From positions 564,356 through 628,355 of the forward strand of contig KE159795.1 of NCBI GenBank assembly GCA_000403475.2: a stretch of DNA of 64,000 nucleotides. Direction: 5' to 3'. Shown here piece by piece: positions 29,601 to 38,639 of the stretch; position 1 is the first letter of the stretch; each line of letters opens with the position of its first letter. Position numbers and translations under genes: made by a program. Source of the stretch: Lachnospiraceae bacterium MD308. Lineage in GTDB: Bacteria > Bacillota > Clostridia > Lachnospirales > Lachnospiraceae. Under the pieces are notes generated by a model that searched no databases, was not told the origin of the DNA, and saw only the letters and a list, made by a program, of their open reading frames with translations.

Positions 29601-30137
29601 ATGACGTTTATCATTATTGGAAAAAACATCGATGTGACACCTGGCTTAAAAGAAGCCGTAGAACACAAATTAGGAAAGCTTGAAAGGTACTTTACCCCAG
29701 ACACGGAAATCCACGTAACCTTAAGCGTACAGAAAGAGCGCCAGAAGATTGAGGTGACTATCCCTGTGAAGGGGGATATTATCCGCTCTGAGCAGGTAAG
29801 CAGTGACATGTATGTTTCTATTGACCTTGTGGAAGAGGTCATCGAGCGGCAGCTTCGCAAATATAAGAACAAACTGATTGCAAGACATCAGGAAGGCGGT
29901 AATTTCAAGCAGGAATTTTATGACACAGATGATTTGATTCCGGATGAGGATGAAGTAAAAATTGTCCGTACAAAGAGGTTTGGCATCAAACCAATGTACC
30001 CGGAAGATGCCTGTGTACAGATGGATCTTCTAGGACATGACTTCTTCGTATTCTGCAACGCAGAGACCGACGAAGTAAATGTTGTGTACCGCCGGAAAAA
30101 CGGTTCCTTCGGACTTATCGAACCAGAATTCAGTTAA
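29601..30137 (+). CDS. hpf: Ribosome hibernation promoting factor, long form
   Basis: A 178-residue long HPF that binds the 30S subunit and drives 100S dimers in stationary phase. The N-terminal RaiA-like domain is MTFIIIGKNIDVTPGLKEAV to about residue 100, with the basic face in VIERQLRKYKNKLIA. A linker leads to the C-terminal dimerisation domain (IVRTKRFGIKPMYPEDACVQ to RRKNGSFGLIEPEFS). I start at the ATG at 29601, 9 bases after AAGGAG; an in-frame TTG three codons earlier is weaker. A likely promoter lies in the ~100-base gap upstream. Confidence 0.95.
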   Translation: MTFIIIGKNIDVTPGLKEAVEHKLGKLERYFTPDTEIHVTLSVQKERQKIEVTIPVKGDIIRSEQVSSDMYVSIDLVEEVIERQLRKYKNKLIARHQEGGNFKQEFYDTDDLIPDEDEVKIVRTKRFGIKPMYPEDACVQMDLLGHDFFVFCNAETDEVNVVYRRKNGSFGLIEPEFS

Positions 30138-30151
30138 TTTTTGATTAATCT

Positions 30152-30184
30152 AACACCCCTGCCGCGGGCGCGGCAGGGGTGTTT
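30152..30184 (+). terminator. Strong GC-rich terminator after hpf
   Basis: A perfect stem of at least 13 bp (ACACCCCTGCCGC and complement) with a GGGC loop begins 15 bases after the hpf stop and is followed by TTT. It may also serve the convergent SWIM gene. Confidence 0.92.
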
Positions 30185-30212
30185 AATGGTATATCTTCTA
30201 TATTTCATTTTT

Positions 30213-30941
30213 TTACAACACTCCGAACAACCCCACCGCCGAATCATCCATCATTCTGCTGCTTACATTCCCTGCATTCGCAAGCATTGCCTCTACCTTA
30301 TTCGCCAAAGTCACGTCAATAAAATGATCCACGTCAATCCCTCTAAGCTCAAAAAACAAAAGCGGATTTTCATCAAGGCGTGCCCCTACACCATAAAGGG
30401 AAGCCGCCACATGCTTACACATCAGCGCCCAATCGGGACAACTGCAGCTAAAACTAATCTCTCTCGGAGCAGGAAAAAGTCCGTCTTTACCTTGAAAAAG
30501 CTCACTCATCTGCTCCGGAAAATCACCGGTCAAAAGTCTTTCCATATTGTCAAGCTTTCTTCCGCATTTTTTTATAATCGCCTGGCACTTTTCCTCCGAC
30601 AATGGACTAATCCTAATCTCTACCTTATAAGGTGTCTTACGTGTCCCCTGCACCCTCGCCAGTATCTTCCCTTTCTTAATCTTAAGATCTACAACAGAAC
30701 CATTACGGACATAACGTTTCCCCCGGCCTAACCTGCTTTCATAATCTGCGTATCTCTCCAGGTTTTCGCACCATGCATTCCCCCACCAGTTATTTGTTAT
30801 CGACCTTCCTTTTATGACAACCGGCTCTAACACCTTGCCCTTTTCTCTTTCCTTTTTCTTTGTCGCTTCTGATTTTTTCCGCAGCTCTGACGCATCTGGT
30901 TGGCTATACTGTGGGAAATCGCTCCAGTATTTCCTGCTCAT
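30213..30941 (-). CDS. SWIM zinc-finger protein
   Basis: A 242-residue protein with a SWIM-type zinc finger, CxCx(n)CxH, seen as SCSCPDWALMCKHVAASLYG at about residues 157-176. The N-terminal part has the family-typical WWGNAWCENLERYADYESRL and RGKRYVRNGSVVDLKIKKGK. SWIM domains bind DNA or proteins. It lies 38 bases downstream of an SNF2 helicase gene. This SWIM-SNF2 pairing recurs in many bacteria, so the two probably act together on nucleic acid. The process is unknown. Confidence 0.88.
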   Translation of the reverse strand: MSRKYWSDFPQYSQPDASELRKKSEATKKKEREKGKVLEPVVIKGRSITNNWWGNAWCENLERYADYESRLGRGKRYVRNGSVVDLKIKKGKILARVQGTRKTPYKVEIRISPLSEEKCQAIIKKCGRKLDNMERLLTGDFPEQMSELFQGKDGLFPAPREISFSCSCPDWALMCKHVAASLYGVGARLDENPLLFFELRGIDVDHFIDVTLANKVEAMLANAGNVSSRMMDDSAVGLFGVL

Positions 30942-30979
30942 GTTGATTCTCTCCTTTCACTCCCGTATCACGAAAGACA

Positions 30980-33571
30980 CTATCCAAGACGCAGCAGATT
31001 CATCAGTGCATTATTGTCAAGCTCTGTAATCCATTTCTCTCCTCCGGAGCCGATGACATTTTCCGCAAGCTCCTTCTTGGATTCGATAATAGCGTCTATC
31101 TTTTCTTCAATTGTCTTTTGGCAAACCAACTTATGTACCATGACATTCTTTGTCTGTCCGATACGGAATGCCCGGTCTGTAGCCTGATTTTCCACTGCCG
31201 GATTCCACCAGCGGTCAAAATGAATGACATGATTGGCTTTCGTGAGATTAAGCCCCGTTCCTCCCGCTTTCACAGACAGCACAATAAAAGGAACGTACGC
31301 ATCCCCTTGAAATGCTTCCACAATCTTTGACCTTCTGCTGACCGGAGTCCCGCCATGCAACACATAACCGTCAGCGTGGAATATCTCCTTTAAAAACTGT
31401 GCCAAATATTCTGTAATCTCTCGAAATTGTGTAAATACCAATACACGCTCTCGTTTTTCATAGATTGTCTCACAGATACTTTTAAGTAAAGCAAATTTTC
31501 CGCTGTCATCCCCTGAAAATGTCTCCTGCCCCAGATACTGGTCGGGATGGTTACAGATTTGTTTGAGCTTGATAATCGTAGCCAATACCATACCGCGCCG
31601 CTCAATTCCTTCTGAATTCAGAATTCTCTCCTCCATCTCCTCTACCGTCTTCCGGTACAGCACAACCTGTTTTTTAGAAAGGGCGGCATAATCAATGGTT
31701 TCCAGTTTCTCCGGCAAATCTGCGATAATACTTTTATCCGTCTTGACGCGCCGCAGCATAAAAGGTGCTACCATAGATTTTAGCTGAGCATATTTTTCCG
31801 GATGCTCTTTGAGCCGCTTCGTAAACTGTCCAAACTCCGCCGATGTTCCCATAAGCCCTTTATTAAGGAAATCGAACAAAGACCAGAGATTCGTCAAATC
31901 ATTTTCAATAGGCGTTCCAGTCATAGCAATCCGCATTCTTCCGGAAAGTTTTTTAATCTCCTTCGTCTGCTTTGTCGCCGGATTCTTAATCGCCTGTGCC
32001 TCATCCAGTATAATACACGTCCAGTTAATATCTTTAAGCTCCTTAATTCTTGGTATCATACCGTAAGTCGTAATATTTAAAAAAGCAGATTCTTCTGACG
32101 CCAGTTTTCCCAAAACCGGTGCGCTTCTGCCGTGAAGTATCAGTAAGTCCAGCTTTGGCGCAAATTTTTCCGCCTCTCTCTGCCAATTCCCAAGCAAAGA
32201 TGCAGGAACTACAAGAAGAACTCGCGCGCTCTTCTCCCGTTTCCTGAGCTTTTCAAGGTAAGTCAATACCTGCAAAGTTTTTCCAAGTCCCATATCATCA
32301 GCAAGACAGGCGCCAAACCCCAGCTTGTCCATATAGTTAAGCCATGCATACCCATTTTTCTGATAGGGGCGAAGCTCTGCATGAATCGTACTTGGTACTG
32401 CTACTTTCCGTATCTTCTCCGGCCGCCGCAAATCACGGAGCAGCTCAGACAGCCATTTCCCATTGCTCACCATCGCCCCCACATCTACAGGCTCCGTTCC
32501 TATCTCCATTCGGAGAGCCTCCATCAATGTAATCTCTCCGCTCTTTTCGTCCATCTCTTCCAGAAGTTTTCTAAGTCTCGCATGATCTACTTCTACCCAT
32601 TTCCCTTTTAAGAAAGCAAGTCCCTCTGTCTGTGCTAAAAGCTTCCGGATATCCGTCTGTGTTAATTCTACACCATCCACTTCAAGCTTGGGCTTCATGG
32701 ATATAAGAGCATCGAACCCCAACATAGATGGTCTTTCATCTCCGAGGCTTACAGACATAGAAACTGAAGCAGCCTTTTTTCTCCACCAATTAGGTATCCG
32801 ACATAGAATCCCAGTATTTTCAATCTCCTCAATCTGCTTTAAAAATGTATACGCCTCCTCCGACGTCAATTTTAATGGATGAAACAATTCCCCGGTTTCC
32901 ATAAACCCGCTAACCAGCTCTGACACCTCCGCCGCACGATTTAGACAAGCCAGAAGAGACAGGAGCTTTTCTCTTTCGTTCTTATATTCTGTCAGGGCAT
33001 ATTTTAACGGCACATGCTTTACCCTTCCTTCCTCGCCCTTCGTAGCGTAAGTAGCCAGAAAAGCGAAAGGGAATTCTTCATCCTTATTTTCTACCAAATG
33101 GAAAAAAACTCGTTCCGGCACATGAAGTTTCTGATTTTTCTCCGTGAGATACATCTCAACCGTACCCTCATAGCCTGCAATCTCCTCCGCAAAAATATCA
33201 TTAAGCTTTGAAAATACACGCTTAATCCATTCCTTTGTCACATATTCCGCGCCAATCACGAAGGGAACCGCTTCCAAAAGTTCCTCTGACGCTTCATTAC
33301 TTAAGGATACCCTGGCATTCTCCCGCACAAGCTCAAGCTCCGGCAAATCTGTAAGTCGTGTGAAAAAGGCTGCGGCTACCTGATATAAAAATCCTGCCGA
33401 CGAGGTCGCATCCTCTGGTTTTCCCTCCAGCCCAAATTGATAAAGTGAACGGTATGCCGTTTCCCCTGTCCATATTTTAATTTCGTCCTCATTCTGAAAT
33501 ATATCTGGTTGGAAACCTTCCGGCGTAAAGAGGAAACTTAAATGCACCTTTTGATTATCTTTTACTGACAT
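30980..33571 (-). CDS. SNF2-family DEAD/DEAH helicase (HepA/RapA-like)
   Basis: An 863-residue Swi2/Snf2 ATPase. Motif I is LADDMGLGKTLQVLTYLEK at about residue 425, motif II is CIILDEAQAIKNP, motif III is MTGTPIENDL, motif V is LSVKAGGTGLNLTKANHV, and motif VI is ATDRAFRIGQTKNVMVHKLV. The first ~400 residues are the bacterial SNF2-associated N-terminal region (LRPYQKNGYAWLNYMDKLGF begins the motor). Such proteins remodel protein-DNA complexes and need not unwind DNA. It is first of a two-gene operon with the SWIM protein. Confidence 0.93.
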   Translation of the reverse strand: MSVKDNQKVHLSFLFTPEGFQPDIFQNEDEIKIWTGETAYRSLYQFGLEGKPEDATSSAGFLYQVAAAFFTRLTDLPELELVRENARVSLSNEASEELLEAVPFVIGAEYVTKEWIKRVFSKLNDIFAEEIAGYEGTVEMYLTEKNQKLHVPERVFFHLVENKDEEFPFAFLATYATKGEEGRVKHVPLKYALTEYKNEREKLLSLLACLNRAAEVSELVSGFMETGELFHPLKLTSEEAYTFLKQIEEIENTGILCRIPNWWRKKAASVSMSVSLGDERPSMLGFDALISMKPKLEVDGVELTQTDIRKLLAQTEGLAFLKGKWVEVDHARLRKLLEEMDEKSGEITLMEALRMEIGTEPVDVGAMVSNGKWLSELLRDLRRPEKIRKVAVPSTIHAELRPYQKNGYAWLNYMDKLGFGACLADDMGLGKTLQVLTYLEKLRKREKSARVLLVVPASLLGNWQREAEKFAPKLDLLILHGRSAPVLGKLASEESAFLNITTYGMIPRIKELKDINWTCIILDEAQAIKNPATKQTKEIKKLSGRMRIAMTGTPIENDLTNLWSLFDFLNKGLMGTSAEFGQFTKRLKEHPEKYAQLKSMVAPFMLRRVKTDKSIIADLPEKLETIDYAALSKKQVVLYRKTVEEMEERILNSEGIERRGMVLATIIKLKQICNHPDQYLGQETFSGDDSGKFALLKSICETIYEKRERVLVFTQFREITEYLAQFLKEIFHADGYVLHGGTPVSRRSKIVEAFQGDAYVPFIVLSVKAGGTGLNLTKANHVIHFDRWWNPAVENQATDRAFRIGQTKNVMVHKLVCQKTIEEKIDAIIESKKELAENVIGSGGEKWITELDNNALMNLLRLG

Positions 33572-33591
33572 TTCCTATCCTTCCTGTCAAA

Positions 33592-34797
33592 TCATTCTTT
33601 CCCGTAACCCAGCGCGCCTCCTGCCAGCAGCGCCGCCCCTCTGTAAAGCACGCTTTCATCCACACGGTAACGCGGGTGGTGCCCGGGTATCACCCTGCCA
33701 TTCTGGTAAACATTCGATACCAGATGCACGTAGGCGCTGGGAATCCGCTCCATAAAGCAGGCCGCATCCTCCGAGCCCATAAACGGCTCCTCCTGCATGA
33801 TGACGGCAGAATCGCCGAACAGACCCCGGCACACTTTCTCCAGAGAACCTGTAAGCCCTGCATGGTTGACCGCCACCGGCGCTTTCGGGCTGACCTGGAA
33901 TGTACTCCTGATCCCGAACATCCGGCCTGTCGCTTCAGTCAGTTCCTCCATCCTCCGGATGACCCGTTTCCTCACATCCTCGCTCAGGCACCGGATAGTT
34001 CCTGCCATATCCACATATTTAGGAAGTGCATTGTATACAATCCTGTTATCATCTCCGTCGTTCAGCCGCGTCCTCATATTGCATATGCTGACCACCACCG
34101 AATCAAGGGCTGAAAACTCTCTGCATGCCATGCTCTGCACCGCCTGTATAAGCTGCGCCGCCGCTGTCACCGGATCTTTCCCCGTCTCCGGGTGCGCCGC
34201 ATGCACTCCTTCTCCCTCCAGGCGAATATCAAAAATATCTGCCGACGCCATCATCGCCCCAGCCATGAACATAAACTGCCCGCTCTCATAACGCTCGTCC
34301 TGAGCCAGATGCAGAGCCAGAAACGCATCTGAGGGATGCTCCTCCAGCACCCCTGCCTCAATCATCTGCCGTGCGCCCTCCATCCCCTCCTCGTTGGGCT
34401 GAAAAAACACTTTCACAGTCCTGTCCAGCTCTCTTTCCCTGCGCTTTAACAGCTTTACGGCTCCAAGCATCATTGCCATATTCGCGTCGTGTCCGCAGGC
34501 ATGCATATTCCCATTAGCAGACCCATAGGAAAGCCCTGTCTCCTCCGCAATCGCCAGCGCATCCATATCCGTCCTCAGTGCAATACATCTCTCGGAAATG
34601 CCGCCGCCAATAGTGGCAACCATTGCATTTCCGCCAAGATACTCCTGAAAGGGAACTTCCCATTCCTCTAGCTTTTCCTTAATGTATGCCGTAGTCTTCG
34701 GAAGTTCCATTCCTATCTCTGGCATCTGATGCAAAGTTCTCATATATGCGGCAAGCTCCTCCTGCATAAACTCTGCCTCTTTTAATATATCTTTCAT
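33592..34797 (-). CDS. M20-family amidohydrolase
   Basis: A 401-residue metallo-amidohydrolase of the IAA-amino acid hydrolase/hippuricase type (M20D). Features are LRTDMDALAIAEETGLSYGS, the metal-binding GNMHACGHDANMAMMLGAVK (about residue 97), the catalytic acidic pair in FFQPNEEGMEGARQMIEAG, and the C-terminal GSEDAACFMERIPSAYVHLV. It would cleave N-acyl amino acids or related amides. AKR lies 20 bases downstream... transcriptionally it follows that gene on the minus strand. Substrate unknown. Confidence 0.9.
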   Translation of the reverse strand: MKDILKEAEFMQEELAAYMRTLHQMPEIGMELPKTTAYIKEKLEEWEVPFQEYLGGNAMVATIGGGISERCIALRTDMDALAIAEETGLSYGSANGNMHACGHDANMAMMLGAVKLLKRRERELDRTVKVFFQPNEEGMEGARQMIEAGVLEEHPSDAFLALHLAQDERYESGQFMFMAGAMMASADIFDIRLEGEGVHAAHPETGKDPVTAAAQLIQAVQSMACREFSALDSVVVSICNMRTRLNDGDDNRIVYNALPKYVDMAGTIRCLSEDVRKRVIRRMEELTEATGRMFGIRSTFQVSPKAPVAVNHAGLTGSLEKVCRGLFGDSAVIMQEEPFMGSEDAACFMERIPSAYVHLVSNVYQNGRVIPGHHPRYRVDESVLYRGAALLAGGALGYGKE

Positions 34798-34817
34798 GAT
34801 TTATTGCCACTCCATTT

Positions 34818-35966
34818 CTATTTCCCGAAAATCTCTGCGGCAGCCTTCATATTCTCCATGATAGAAACCTCAAACGGGCATCTCGTCTCACAGGCTCCGC
34901 ACTGGATGCACTCGCCTGCATGATGCTCAAGCACCTCATAATGCTCCCTCACTGTCTCCGGAATCTCTCTCTGCGCCTTCGCTAGATTCAGAAACTTCGT
35001 GACTGACGCAACGTCAATCTTCTTCGGGCAGGGCGCGCAGTGGCTGCAGTACATGCAATGCCCTCTCCAGCTGATATTTGGAAATGCCGCAAATGCAGAT
35101 GCATAATCCTTCTCTTCCTCCGATGCCTCCTCGTAGGAAAGGCTGCGCTCTAGCTCCTCTGCCGTTCGCGCACCGGCAAGAACCGTCGCCACCGCCGGAC
35201 GGGTCAGCGCATAGTGGATGCACTGATTCGCCGTCAGCGCCTTTCCTGCAGGAGACATGGACGCATCCAGAAGATCCCCGCCGCCGAAAGCCTTCATAAC
35301 CGTAATACCTACTCCTAGCCGCTGGCAGGTCTCATATAGTTTCTGCCGCTCCGAATCCATATTCACCAGCGGAGCCGCATAATTTTCATCCCGCCAAAGA
35401 TCTTCCACATCCTCGCTGGCAGGCTGCAAATCGTAACAGGGATTCACGCTGAACATCAGCACTTCTATGTACCCGCTCTCCACTGCCGCAAGGGCAACCT
35501 TCGGATTGTGGCTGCTAAGTCCGATATGTCTTATCTTTCCCGACTCTTTAAGCTCTTTTGCATACCGAAGTACCGGGCCGTCCGAAACAGTCTTCCAGTC
35601 TTCTATAGAATCCACGTAATGAATCATCCCTACGTCGATATAATCTGTCTTTAAAAGAGACAGGCTGTCCTCAAAAGCCTCTTTTACCTCCCCGATATCC
35701 CTTGAACGCTTATACTGCCCGTCTTTCCAGACAGAACAGATGTGAGACTGGATGACGAACCTCTCCCGCCTGCCCTCAAGGGCCTCGCCAACGTTTCTCC
35801 GCACCTCTGGGTCGGAAGTGTAGAGGTCAAAATAATTGATGCCCGTCTCCTCCGCCATGTCGAGGAAACGCTTTGCGTTCCTGTAATTGTCCTCGGCAAA
35901 GCCCTCACAGCCCATGCCGATTTCGCTTACCTTGATTCCTGTGCTGCCTAATTCGCGGTATTGCAT
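34818..35966 (-). CDS. Aldo/keto reductase with C-terminal 4Fe-4S domain
   Basis: A 382-residue fusion. Residues 1-~280 form an aldo/keto reductase barrel (MQYRELGSTGIKVSEIGMGC, NYFDLYTSDPEVRRNVGEAL, and DYIDVGMIHYVDS with the catalytic histidine region). The C-terminal ~90 residues hold ferredoxin-type cysteines (CMYCSHCAPCPKKID and CIQCGACETRCPFEV), giving two [4Fe-4S] clusters. Such fusions are common in Clostridia and probably pass electrons from ferredoxin to an organic substrate. It sits upstream of the M20 gene on the same strand with 20 bases between. Start ATG at 35966. Confidence 0.92.
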   Translation of the reverse strand: MQYRELGSTGIKVSEIGMGCEGFAEDNYRNAKRFLDMAEETGINYFDLYTSDPEVRRNVGEALEGRRERFVIQSHICSVWKDGQYKRSRDIGEVKEAFEDSLSLLKTDYIDVGMIHYVDSIEDWKTVSDGPVLRYAKELKESGKIRHIGLSSHNPKVALAAVESGYIEVLMFSVNPCYDLQPASEDVEDLWRDENYAAPLVNMDSERQKLYETCQRLGVGITVMKAFGGGDLLDASMSPAGKALTANQCIHYALTRPAVATVLAGARTAEELERSLSYEEASEEEKDYASAFAAFPNISWRGHCMYCSHCAPCPKKIDVASVTKFLNLAKAQREIPETVREHYEVLEHHAGECIQCGACETRCPFEVSIMENMKAAAEIFGK

Positions 35967-36000
35967 GTTAAAAATCCTCCTTAATCTGTCTGTTTTAATC

Positions 36001-37191
36001 TCAACATTTGGCCTGTCCGTTATCTGTCTCCGGTTCAGCCCCTCTAAAATTTTTCTCCTCTATATTTTCTGCATCGCAAATCGGATACTGCGGATATTTT
36101 TCTTTCCATTCTTTTAAATCACTTTGTTGTAAATAAAACATAGTTTTTTGCATTTCAATTTCTCTTCTCAGTTCTTCTTCTGTCGGTAAATACAGCTTAT
36201 ACTTTGATGCAAACAACTGTTCATTGCCGTGAAGAACAGAGTATCTTGCAATATCTTCATCAGTTTCTGTACAAAGCACAATACCTAACGTTGGATTGTC
36301 ATCTGTTCCTTTCTTTCGTTCATCATACATACGGATATACATGTCCATCTGTCCTACATCCTGATGCGTAATTTTCCCTGTTTTTAAATCAATCAGGACA
36401 AAGCATTTCAAAATATAATTGTAAAATACAAGATCTATGAAATAGTCCTCTTTTTCTGTTTTTATATGCTGCTGACGGGCTACAAAAGCATAGCCCTTTC
36501 CCATTTCCATCAAAAATTTCTGAATATTTGAAATAATGCTGGTTTCCAAATCAGTTTCCGCATAATCTGAGTTTGGCGCTAATCCTAAAAACTCAGCTAC
36601 AACAGGATTTTTAATAAATTCAAGTTTATCATTTTGGAAGTCAAAAGTTTTATCAAGCATTTCCTGCTCTACCAAATCTTTATGCTGAGATTGTAATATA
36701 CGGTAGTAATATTGTGTGTTGATATTACGCTGCAACGTACGGACGCTCCATGTCTGTTCATATGCCTCTTTCTCATACCAGCTGCGGGCAGCAGAATCTG
36801 TTACTTGTAATAAAGCACGATAATGAGACCAGGTCAATCGTATATGAGATTGTCGACACACTGTGTCGACAATCTTAGGAAACTCTTTATAGAATCGCAA
36901 ACAGTGATAAAGATTGCTGCGGTCATATCCTTTTCCATATTGCTCCGTAAGTTCTTTTGATAATTTCTTTATGATGTTAGCACCATATTCTGCGCGTTCT
37001 GAACCATTATTTTCTTCCTCTGCTATCCTATATCCAATTAGCCAGTTTCTTTGAGAAAGAATAGTATCAACTGCATGGTAAGCTTTCCGTTGAGAAGTTT
37101 CTATGATATTTTGTATGTCCGTTAATATATTTTCTGATTTTTGATAAATACTCATAACATCAATATTTTCATTTTTTACGGGATTATTCAT
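36001..37191 (-). CDS. DUF1016 (YhcG-like) PD-(D/E)XK nuclease-family protein
   Basis: A 396-residue DUF1016 protein. The N-terminal DUF1016_N region includes NWLIGYRIAEEENNGSERAE, LSKELTEQYGKGYDRSNLYH and LTWSHYRALLQVTDSAARSW. The C-terminal PD-(D/E)XK-like core is GYAFVARQQHIKTEKEDYFI and DLVFYNYILKCFVLIDLKTG. These genes are often found near restriction and defence loci but their action is not settled. The segment PKIVDTVCRQSHIRL is encoded by a 29-bp DNA palindrome (36847-36875), an apparent insertion in the linker. Base composition is AT-richer than the conserved genes to the left, marking the start of an accessory island. Confidence 0.88.
   Translation of the reverse strand: MNNPVKNENIDVMSIYQKSENILTDIQNIIETSQRKAYHAVDTILSQRNWLIGYRIAEEENNGSERAEYGANIIKKLSKELTEQYGKGYDRSNLYHCLRFYKEFPKIVDTVCRQSHIRLTWSHYRALLQVTDSAARSWYEKEAYEQTWSVRTLQRNINTQYYYRILQSQHKDLVEQEMLDKTFDFQNDKLEFIKNPVVAEFLGLAPNSDYAETDLETSIISNIQKFLMEMGKGYAFVARQQHIKTEKEDYFIDLVFYNYILKCFVLIDLKTGKITHQDVGQMDMYIRMYDERKKGTDDNPTLGIVLCTETDEDIARYSVLHGNEQLFASKYKLYLPTEEELRREIEMQKTMFYLQQSDLKEWKEKYPQYPICDAENIEEKNFRGAEPETDNGQAKC
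36847..36875. repeat. 29-bp perfect palindrome inside the DUF1016 gene
   Basis: Two 14-base arms (AGATTGTCGACACA and its exact complement) flank one central C. It lies in frame within the coding sequence, encoding the linker before WSHYRALL. It resembles a small mobile palindromic element that keeps the frame open. Confidence 0.85.
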
Positions 37192-37238
37192 AATTTGCTT
37201 AACCTTTCCTCTAAATCATTCGCATAAAATTTGAGTAA

Positions 37239-37748
37239 CTAATACCCAAAGCAGGCTCCCGTGTAATCCTTATTTATTTCCCCCAGCTTTTTAAACATAG
37301 AAAAGATTTTACTGACCGCCTCCAAATAGTCAGATGCCAGCACCAGCCCTATCCCATCAAACATAATGGAAAGCCTGGGATTCTTATCTTCCGTCGTTTT
37401 TGCCGCCGCATCCAAAAGTTGTTTGAACTGCTCTTTTATCCTTTGTTCATCACACTTTCTCTGCTCTTCATTTGTTAAGTAATTCCGTTCGCTCCCTGGC
37501 AATCCACAATTATCCCGGTTATAGTATTGCACCAGCCAATCCTGAATCAAATGATAATCCGCATGCCAATACTTTCTCCCAAATAGTGGTTGTGGTTGTT
37601 TAAACGCAACATTAGGAACCGTTATTACAAATTGCTGCACAGGCTCCGGGTATTGCTGCATAGGCATCTGACGCAAAAAGCATACGTTTCGGCTGTGGCA
37701 TGTACTGCATGGTCGATCCTTCAATAAATTGTCATATGTATAATTCAT
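37239..37748 (-). CDS. Hypothetical protein with N-terminal Cys motif
   Basis: A 169-residue protein I do not recognise. It starts MNYTYDNLLKDRPCSTCHSR with a C-x2-C-x4-C pattern (CSTCHSRNVC) near residues 14-24, which could bind zinc or a cluster. A Pro/Gln-rich region, an aromatic segment (FGRKYWHADYHLIQDWLVQY), a charged helix (NEEQRKCDEQRIKEQFKQLL) and a hydrophobic C-terminal helix follow. I start at 37748, 8 bases after AAGGG. It lies between the DUF1016 gene and the three-gene ATPase operon, 24 bases after the latter, so may be its fourth gene. Confidence 0.5.
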   Translation of the reverse strand: MNYTYDNLLKDRPCSTCHSRNVCFLRQMPMQQYPEPVQQFVITVPNVAFKQPQPLFGRKYWHADYHLIQDWLVQYYNRDNCGLPGSERNYLTNEEQRKCDEQRIKEQFKQLLDAAAKTTEDKNPRLSIMFDGIGLVLASDYLEAVSKIFSMFKKLGEINKDYTGACFGY

Positions 37749-37772
37749 AATCATCACCCTTAAATTTTGTTA

Positions 37773-38639
37773 TCATTCTTTCCAATGGTCTCCAATTCTT
37801 ACAATTATAATCTTGTGATTTTCTATCTCATCACGCCCCCAGCAAAAATAAATCCTCTGACCGGAATGCTTTGTAAAAAGCTTAGTATGCGGATTACACG
37901 TCAATATGTATTTCCTGCTGCCAAATACCATCTCTTTATTAAACATCATAGTTTCTTTTGAACCTTTTCCAGAGCAGAAAATCCGAAAAGAGGATTGTAA
38001 CTCTAATAACGCATTCTTTTCATTCTTGCCAGTGTACTCGTATATTTTATCACCATAATCATTAAGCACACACAAATGTCTCATCAGCTCTCCCATCACT
38101 TCTTCGCATCTCCCCAACCTGGCTATATGAATAAATGCATCCGGATGAAACAGCAATCTATGAAAACAAATCTTTGCCTTTTCCTTGAATAGACCATACG
38201 TTTTACATTGGTTCAAATACTTCCTTTTCATTTTTACCAAATCACCAGGGATAATACCACCATATGGCTTGTCCAAATCTATTTTATCATCTACATCAAT
38301 CACGGACAGCTTTTTCTTATCCTCACCAATATCCCTTTCTGCAATCGCTGTATACGCATAGTCATTTAGTTCCTTTATCTGCTCATAGTCCAGATTCGAA
38401 TTGCGACTTTTTGTAAATACATCCAGCAAATAGTCTGAGAAATCTGTCTGCCCTTCTTCAAATATTACGTCATATATCGTTTGATGGTTGATATCTTCTA
38501 TATCATAAAATATGTTCGGAATCTGAAAATTTTCTTCTTTATCTATCTTTGTAATACGGTAATCAAATTCTAATAATTCCTCATATGTCAAATCGCTGTA
38601 ATTTTTACATGGAATCAAAAAAACATTTAATTTCCACAT
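37773..38639 (-). CDS. Unknown protein, third gene of the DUF262-ATPase operon
   Basis: A 288-residue protein with no family I can name. The N-terminal ~150 residues are acidic and helical. A middle helical region (HRLLFHPDAFIHIARLGRCE) follows, and the last ~70 residues are beta-rich and basic: KYILTCNPHTKLFTKHSGQR then IYFCWGRDEIENHKIIIVRI and GDHW. That end resembles the core strands of RelE/ParE-type toxins, but this is only a visual likeness. Its start overlaps the ATPase stop by 13 bases with GGAG inside the ATPase gene, so it is tightly coupled. It may be the effector of the system. Confidence 0.6.
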   Translation of the reverse strand: MWKLNVFLIPCKNYSDLTYEELLEFDYRITKIDKEENFQIPNIFYDIEDINHQTIYDVIFEEGQTDFSDYLLDVFTKSRNSNLDYEQIKELNDYAYTAIAERDIGEDKKKLSVIDVDDKIDLDKPYGGIIPGDLVKMKRKYLNQCKTYGLFKEKAKICFHRLLFHPDAFIHIARLGRCEEVMGELMRHLCVLNDYGDKIYEYTGKNEKNALLELQSSFRIFCSGKGSKETMMFNKEMVFGSRKYILTCNPHTKLFTKHSGQRIYFCWGRDEIENHKIIIVRIGDHWKE

